Shown here piece after piece: positions 6,938-11,514 of a stretch of 11,514 nucleotides of DNA. Numbering within the stretch: position 1 is the first letter of the stretch; each line of letters opens with the position of its first letter. The translations under genes were made by a program, and so were the position numbers. The stretch is from assembly GCA_903889605.1 (NCBI GenBank), contig CAISYK010000687.1, positions 1 to 11,514 of the forward strand, read 5' to 3'. The notes under the pieces were generated by a model. The model did not search any database. It saw only the letters and a program-made list of their open reading frames with translations, and had not been told where the DNA came from. The stretch is from an uncultured Bacteroidota bacterium (lineage in GTDB: Bacteria > Bacteroidota > Bacteroidia > 2-12-FULL-35-15).

Positions 6938-7087
6938 ATGGATTACAAAAGTTTCTATGCCCGCAGCAAGGTATCATTTGACATGCGCGTCGGTAAATGG
7001 GAAAATTTATGTAATCGCTGGCTCAAGCGGAGCCAGCGCTCTTTCTACTGTAGAAATCTTTACTCCTTAATTGTCTTTCCTGTGTAA
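6938..7087 (+). CDS. Candidate small basic protein, 49 residues, unrecognised
   Basis: An ATG preceded seven bases earlier by AAAGGA opens a 49-codon frame ending in TAA. The product begins MDYKSFYARSKVSFD and is rich in Arg, Lys, Cys and aromatic residues (for example WLKRSQRSFYCRNLY). It has no signal peptide or membrane segment and I do not recognise it. In favour: a matching promoter about 75 bases upstream and a ribosome-binding-like site in a genome that rarely shows one. Against: it is short, and two perfect inverted repeats lie inside its 3' half, so the region may instead be a structured RNA or a decayed gene fragment. Confidence 0.25.
   Translation: MDYKSFYARSKVSFDMRVGKWENLCNRWLKRSQRSFYCRNLYSLIVFPV
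7016..7038. other. Perfect 9-bp hairpin
   Basis: CGCTGGCTC (7016-7024) and GAGCCAGCG (7030-7038) are perfect inverted copies around the loop AAGCG. It is the most GC-rich structure in the gap. The following bases (CTCTTTCT) are only partly T-rich, so it is at best a weak terminator. Confidence 0.5.
7042..7056. other. 15-base palindrome TTTCTACTGTAGAAA
   Basis: TTTCTAC and GTAGAAA are perfect inverted halves around a single T. It begins four bases after the hairpin at 7016-7038. With a one-base centre it is better read as a possible protein-binding palindrome than as an RNA hairpin. Confidence 0.35.
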
Positions 7088-7346
7088 AAAAACTAAAGAG
7101 GCTTCATGCCCAAGAAGAGGCGGATTGCAGGTTTAATATCAATGTAAACCTTAATCCTGTCACCAGCTGCATTATTCAATTTCAATTTATTATTCAGACA
7201 AAATTTATGGGTTAGAACCTTCATGGTTTATTAACAAACAAAGTTCAGCAATACAAAAAGAAAATTTGAAGACAGGCTCTAATTTATTGACTATTCGGAA
7301 CAGAAAAGTTGGACGAACAATGAAAAATTGACCCAAGCCAAAACAC

Positions 7347-10300
7347 ATGAAAAAATTAGTTGTTTTTTTGAGTATTATCATTTGTTTAAATACGAACGCA
7401 CAGGTATGTTTTAATACGGCTGTTAACTATGCACCATATTATCCAAAACCTGCTGGTTCAGCTACAAGTGCTGATTTTAACGGAGACAGCATACCAGATT
7501 TGGCAGTGGCTGATGGCGGAATAATGGTATTATTTGGCCTCGGTAATGGAAATTTTGGGTCTCCTGTAAATCTGGACTTTGAGCCGGATGGTGGTGCTGA
7601 TTTTATTACAAATGCTGATTTTGACGGGGATGGTAATATAGATTTAGCTGTAGTCGGCAGTCCTCATGCCAATGCAATGATAATATGGGGTGATGGCGCC
7701 GGCGGCTTTCCGGATTATTCAACATTTGCGGCTGGTACAAATCCTGATTTTCGTTCAATTGTAACTGCAGATTTTAACAGGGACGGCATTCCCGATATGG
7801 CAATTGGTGATGTAAGCTCAGTCAATGTGTTTGTGTTTTTGGGCGTAGGAGGAGGCCGCCGAGCCGGAAGCTTCTGGGGCCCCAGCCTGAGTGCCTTTGG
7901 CGCTCCTGTCAGCTTTGCCTCAGTGGGGCAGCCTTATTCAATTATTTGTGCAGATTTAAACGGTGACGGGATAGCAGATTTGGCAACTGCGGATTATGTT
8001 TTTAATCAGGTATCGGTATTATTGGGCACCGGTACAGGTACATTTGGTGCCTTTACAAGCTTTTTTGTTGGTTCCGTTCCGAATTCAATTACATGCGCTG
8101 ATTTTAACGGGGACGGCAAACTTGATTTAGCAACTACTAACCTTCAATCGAGGGACGTATCAGTATTATTGGGTAACGGGAGCGGAAGCTTTGGTACTGA
8201 AACCCGTTTTGCAGTTGCAGGCAGCAGCAGTAATCCATATTCAATTACCAGCACTGATTTTAACGGAGATGGGAAAATTGATTTGGCAGCAGCAGTTCAG
8301 CAATATGCTTCCAACGGCGCCGCATATATATTATTGGGCAACGGCACTGGCAGCTTTGGAGCAGCAGGCAGCTTCGCTGCAGGCATTGACCCCGTTTCAG
8401 TTATGAGTGCTGATTTTAATGGGGATGGTAAAGCCGATTTGGCAGTCGGGAATAAATCCTCAAACTATGAATCAGTATTAATAAATTGTTCCGCATTTTG
8501 CACCGGTAGCTTTGGCTCGGCTGTCAATTTTGCGGCCGGCACCTCCCCGCGTTCAGTTACAAAAGCCGATTTTAATGGTGACGGTAAAGTTGACCTGGCG
8601 GTGGCTAATCAATCCTCAAACGATGTAGCAGTATTTTTAGGTACCGGTAACGGCAGTTTTGGAGCCGCTGTAAATTTTTCTACAGGCATTACCCCATATT
8701 CAGTTATAAGTGCCGATTTTAACAGGGACGGCATAGCTGATTTGGCGGTGGCTAATGCCGGTTCAAACAATGTTTCAATATTATTGGGCACAGGCAGCGG
8801 CAGTTTTGGCGCTGCGGCCAACTTTGCTGTGGGTACTAATCCTTATTCCGTTACAAGTGCTGATTTTAATGGAGATGACAAACTTGATTTGGCGGTAACA
8901 AATTATAATTCGAACACGATGTCAATATTATTGGGCAGCGGTAACGGCAGTTTTGGCGCAGCTGCCAATTTTGCCGTGGGCACTAACCCTTATTCCGTTA
9001 CAAGTGCTGATTTTAACAGAGATGGCAAAGCCGATCTGGCAGTCACGAACTGGAGCTCAAACAATGTATCAATATTGTTGAATACAGGCGGCGGCACCTT
9101 TGGCGCAGCTTCCAACTTTGCCGCCGGGACTAACCCTTGTTCTATTACTATCACGGATTTAAACAGGGACGGCAAACCTGATTTAACTATTGCTAATGCA
9201 TATTCAGCCAATGTATCTGTATTATTGGGAACAGGTGCCGGCAGTTTTGCTGCTGCTGTCAACTATGCTGCGGGTGCTAACCCTGTTTCAGTTACAATTG
9301 CAGACTTTAATGGGGACGGGAAAGCCGATATTGCAGCTGCTAATTGGGGTTCAGGCAATGTATCGTTATTATTGGGCACAGGCAGCGGCAGCTTTGGCGC
9401 AGCTTCTAACTTTTCCGCTGGCAATTTACCTGCTTCAATTACCAGTGCTGATTTTAACGGAGACGGTAAACCGGATTTGGCAGTGGCTAATAATGCTTCA
9501 AACAATGTATCAATATTATTATTAAATACACCAGGTGCTCCAACAGGCACAGCTGCACAGTCTTTTTGTTCAGGTGCGTCGCCTACAGTTGCTGATTTAA
9601 CAGCAGCAGGAGGAAGCCCAATTAAATGGTACATTGCTGCAGATGGCGGAACAGCATTGCCTTCAAACACAGCATTAGTAAATAACAGCCATTACTATGC
9701 AAGCCAAACTATTAACAGCTGCGGCGGTGAAAGCACTGCAAGGTTTGATGCAACAGCTGCGGTAAATATAACACCTGCCATTACCAGCAGCAGTGACCTA
9801 ACTGCAAATACAGCATTAGGATTATGTTCAGCTGTTGTAACTTACGGAGCCCCGGCAGTTATAGGTTATCCTGCACCTGCAGTTACTTATAGTTTCAGCG
9901 GAGCAACCGCAGGCAGCGGGACAGGCACAGGCAGCGGTGCAGCATTTAATAATGGAATAACAACGGTAACACTTACAGCCGCTAACTCGTGCGGAACACC
10001 AAATTGTTCATTTACCATAACAATATCGGATAATATCAATCCGTCAATCACTGCACCAGCAGCAATAACTGTAAATACAAACACCGGATGTACAGCTGCA
10101 GAAGTTTCCTTAGGAACTCCGGAAACTGCAGATAATTGTACCATAGCAAGTGTAGTAAATGATGCACCAGAAGCATTCCCAATAGGAAACACTACCGTAA
10201 CGTGGACAGTAACAGACGGAAGCGGAAACACTGCAGCTGCAGTACAGACAGTAACAGTAACCGATAATGTTAACCCGGTAATCACATCGCCGGGAGATAT

Positions 10301-11514
10301 AACTGTAAATACAAATACAGGAAATACAGCAACGGGAGTAAATTTAGGAACAGCAATAACAGCAGATAATTGTACAGTAGCAAGTATAACTAATGATGCA
10401 CCATCCGCATTCCCAATAGGAAACACAACAGTAACGTGGACAGCAGCAGACGGAAGCGGTAATACGGCTGCAGCAACTCAAACGGTAACAGTAACCGATA
10501 ATATTAACCCGGTAATTACTGCACCAGCAGCAGTAACTGTAAACACAAACTCAGGATGTACAGCAATTGGCGTGAATATAGGAACTGCAGCAACATCAGA
10601 TAATGCTGCAGTAGCTAGTTTAACTAATGATCATCCATCAACTGCATATCCATTAGGAAATACAACCGTGACTTGGACAGTAACCGATGGAAGCGGAAAT
10701 ACTTCCGTTGCCGCACAGACTGTTACAGTAACCGATGATATTAACCCTTCAATCACAGCACCTGCAGACATAATTTTAAATACAAATACAGGATGTACGG
10801 CAGCAGGAGTAGGTTTAGGAACGCCGGAAGCAGAGGATAACTGCACAGTCGCAAATATAACAAATGACCATCCATCAACTACTTATTCCTTAGGAAATAC
10901 CAACGTAATATGGACAGTAACCGATGGAAGCGGCAACACAGCAACGGCAGTTCAGACAGTAACAGTAGCCGACAATGTTAACCCAACAATCAATGCACCT
11001 GCATCAGTAACTGTAAATACAAATACAGGATGTACAGCATCAGGCGTAAATATTGGAACAGCAGCAACAGCAGATAATTGTTCAGTAGTTAGTGTTACTA
11101 ATGATGCACCGGCAGTATTCCAATTAGGAAATACCACCGTAACATGGACAGTAACCGATGGAAGCGGAAATACAAAAACTGCTTCACAAACTGTAATTGT
11201 AAGCGATACTGTTAAACCAACAATCACAGCACCTGCAGATGTGACATCATGTAATGCAGCCGCAATAACTTTAGGAACACCAAACACAGCTGATAATTGT
11301 TCTGTAGCAAACGTAAACAATAATGCACCGGCAGCATATCCTTTAGGGACAACTACAGTAATTTGGACAGTCGCCGATGGGAGCGGAAATACAGCATCAT
11401 CAAGTCAAACAATAACAGTATCTTCTTCTCCAGATATGACAACTGCAGTAAGCGGAGTGAGCATTACAGCTAATCAAGCAGGCGCAGTATACAAATGGTT
11501 GAATTGTAATACTG
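7347..11514 (+). CDS. Giant secreted FG-GAP/HYR-repeat surface protein (3' end beyond window)
   Basis: One frame stays open from ATG at 7347 to the window edge, 1389 codons without a stop. Residues 1-19 are a signal peptide (MKKLVVFLSIIICLNTNAQ). Residues 25-728 hold 14 FG-GAP/VCBS repeats of about 49-52 residues, each with a DFNGDGKxDLAVAN calcium-binding loop and an ILLGTGxGSFG segment; these usually form beta-propellers. Residues 729 to about 810 look like a Bacteroidota Ig-like (Ig_7-type) domain (FCSGASPTVADL...IKWYIA). A divergent HYR-like domain follows, then six HYR repeats from residue 895, and the opening of another domain (SITANQAGAVYKWLN). Such proteins are typically T9SS-exported adhesins or gliding/biofilm components; a C-terminal sorting tail would be expected beyond the window. 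HYR codons favour A-ending forms (ACA, GCA, GTA, GGA) more than the FG-GAP part, which hints at separate origins or recent amplification. No clear promoter is seen just upstream. Confidence 0.9.
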   Translation, partial: MKKLVVFLSIIICLNTNAQVCFNTAVNYAPYYPKPAGSATSADFNGDSIPDLAVADGGIMVLFGLGNGNFGSPVNLDFEPDGGADFITNADFDGDGNIDLAVVGSPHANAMIIWGDGAGGFPDYSTFAAGTNPDFRSIVTADFNRDGIPDMAIGDVSSVNVFVFLGVGGGRRAGSFWGPSLSAFGAPVSFASVGQPYSIICADLNGDGIADLATADYVFNQVSVLLGTGTGTFGAFTSFFVGSVPNSITCADFNGDGKLDLATTNLQSRDVSVLLGNGSGSFGTETRFAVAGSSSNPYSITSTDFNGDGKIDLAAAVQQYASNGAAYILLGNGTGSFGAAGSFAAGIDPVSVMSADFNGDGKADLAVGNKSSNYESVLINCSAFCTGSFGSAVNFAAGTSPRSVTKADFNGDGKVDLAVANQSSNDVAVFLGTGNGSFGAAVNFSTGITPYSVISADFNRDGIADLAVANAGSNNVSILLGTGSGSFGAAANFAVGTNPYSVTSADFNGDDKLDLAVTNYNSNTMSILLGSGNGSFGAAANFAVGTNPYSVTSADFNRDGKADLAVTNWSSNNVSILLNTGGGTFGAASNFAAGTNPCSITITDLNRDGKPDLTIANAYSANVSVLLGTGAGSFAAAVNYAAGANPVSVTIADFNGDGKADIAAANWGSGNVSLLLGTGSGSFGAASNFSAGNLPASITSADFNGDGKPDLAVANNASNNVSILLLNTPGAPTGTAAQSFCSGASPTVADLTAAGGSPIKWYIAADGGTALPSNTALVNNSHYYASQTINSCGGESTARFDATAAVNITPAITSSSDLTANTALGLCSAVVTYGAPAVIGYPAPAVTYSFSGATAGSGTGTGSGAAFNNGITTVTLTAANSCGTPNCSFTITISDNINPSITAPAAITVNTNTGCTAAEVSLGTPETADNCTIASVVNDAPEAFPIGNTTVTWTVTDGSGNTAAAVQTVTVTDNVNPVITSPGDITVNTNTGNTATGVNLGTAITADNCTVASITNDAPSAFPIGNTTVTWTAADGSGNTAAATQTVTVTDNINPVITAPAAVTVNTNSGCTAIGVNIGTAATSDNAAVASLTNDHPSTAYPLGNTTVTWTVTDGSGNTSVAAQTVTVTDDINPSITAPADIILNTNTGCTAAGVGLGTPEAEDNCTVANITNDHPSTTYSLGNTNVIWTVTDGSGNTATAVQTVTVADNVNPTINAPASVTVNTNTGCTASGVNIGTAATADNCSVVSVTNDAPAVFQLGNTTVTWTVTDGSGNTKTASQTVIVSDTVKPTITAPADVTSCNAAAITLGTPNTADNCSVANVNNNAPAAYPLGTTTVIWTVADGSGNTASSSQTITVSSSPDMTTAVSGVSITANQAGAVYKWLNCNT
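7473..9530 (+). repeat. 14 tandem FG-GAP/VCBS repeats, period about 147-153 bases
   Basis: The first DFN core is at 7473 and the last at 9450, giving a mean period near 152 bases. The commonest unit is 49 residues: D(F/L)N(G/R)DGKxDLAVAN, NVSILLGTGSGSFGAAxNFA, then GTNPYSVTSA. Calcium-loop variants are DFNGDS in repeat 1, DFNRDG in repeats 3, 9 and 11, DLNRDG in repeat 12 and DFNGDD in repeat 10. Repeat 3 is 12 residues longer than the unit and repeat 7 is 3 longer with two extra cysteines. Repeats 8-14 resemble each other most at the base level, suggesting later duplication. Confidence 0.9.
7857..7892 (+). other. GC-rich 36-base in-frame insertion in FG-GAP repeat 3
   Basis: Where other repeats read LGTGSGSFGA, this one reads LGVGGG, then RRAGSFWGPSLS, then AFGA. 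The extra 12 codons are GC-rich (26 of 36 bases; 32 of 42 over 7854-7895) in an A/T-leaning gene, and contain the perfect 12-base palindrome CTGGGGCCCCAG at 7874-7885. The reading frame is kept. Confidence 0.6.
10029..11423 (+). repeat. Six tandem HYR repeats of 73-79 codons
   Basis: Units start at 10029, 10263, 10497, 10734, 10971 and 11205, with lengths 234, 234, 237, 237, 234 and 219 bases. The unit pattern is DNxNPxITAPA, ITVNTNTGCTA, LGTPxTADNCT, a short variable loop, then GNTTVTWTVTDGSGNTA and QTVTVT. Two cysteines per unit are expected to pair. Unit 2 lacks the first and unit 3 lacks the second. Unit 6 is shortened in its first strand. The 20-mer ACAGTAACCGATGGAAGCGG occurs unchanged at 10677, 10914 and 11148. 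Confidence 0.88.

Larger units (their letters stand above)
6717..7346. other. Long intergenic region with promoter, small ORF and inverted repeats
   Basis: This 630-base gap contains no gene I recognise. After the alkD-like stop, ATCTGCT (6769-6775) and AGCAGAT (6796-6802) form a 7-bp inverted repeat over a 20-base loop with T runs inside, a poor terminator. A promoter lies at 6832-6862, a candidate 49-residue ORF at 6938-7087, and hairpins at 7016-7038 and 7042-7056. GGTTTA/TAAACC (7130-7150) is another small inverted repeat. A 13-codon frame at 7106-7147 follows an AAAGAGG stretch but is too short to support. From 7151 to 7346 I see A/T-rich sequence without a clear promoter for the giant gene. 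Confidence 0.5.

Noticed and set aside
7041..7060. Resemblance of TTTCTACTGTAGAAA to a Cas12a-type CRISPR repeat stem
   Set aside because: There is one copy only, the loop is a single base instead of several, and no spacers or cas genes are nearby.
8191..8406. Alternative + frames of 71 and 111 codons inside the FG-GAP region (8191-8406 and 9190-9525)
   Set aside because: The frame opened at 7347 is continuous through both. The alternative frames show only Leu/Gln-rich strings created by the repeat period.
8609..11320. Series of long minus-strand reading frames (70-179 codons) opposite the giant gene
   Set aside because: They are shadows of the tandem repeats. Ala/Thr/Gly/Val-rich sense codons rarely yield stops in the antisense frames, and the predicted products are repeats of low-complexity Pro/Val/Ala strings with no start signals.

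Overview
The window looks like a piece of a low-GC Bacteroidota chromosome (phylum confident, lower ranks not resolved). The reasons are a secreted protein ending in a type IX secretion (T9SS) sorting tail, Bacteroidota-type promoters (TTG, about 20 bp, then TAnnTTTG), A-rich starts with weak Shine-Dalgarno sites, and a very large FG-GAP/HYR surface protein. All seven clear genes lie on the + strand.

Layout. 257-1447: secreted thioredoxin-fold protein with a helical, TPR-like C-terminal half. 1757-3157: secreted phospholipase D-superfamily protein with two HKD motifs and a T9SS tail. 3250-4167: CtlX-type amidinohydrolase of the pentein fold. 4395-5306: lipoprotein alpha/beta hydrolase. 5341-5937: GrpB-family protein. 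5988-6716: AlkD-type DNA alkylation repair protein. The last three are separated by only 34 and 50 bases and may be co-transcribed. 7347 to the window edge: the first 1389 residues of a giant secreted protein made of a signal peptide, 14 FG-GAP/VCBS repeats, an Ig-like domain and at least six HYR repeats. No single pathway links these genes. The window is a mix of envelope or secreted proteins and small housekeeping or accessory enzymes.

Intergenic DNA. Three gaps carry short sequences that resemble dispersed intergenic repeats I recall from many unrelated bacterial genomes: 136-173, 1513-1549, and a pair at 4205-4230 and 4264-4316 (the last can fold as a three-way junction). The 630-base gap before the giant gene holds a good promoter, a candidate 49-residue ORF and two adjacent perfect inverted repeats.

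I saw no tRNA, rRNA, CRISPR array, insertion sequence or obvious new defence system. The best second-look items are a 36-base GC-rich in-frame insertion in one FG-GAP repeat, reciprocal cysteine losses in two neighbouring HYR repeats, and the cluster of dispersed intergenic repeats.
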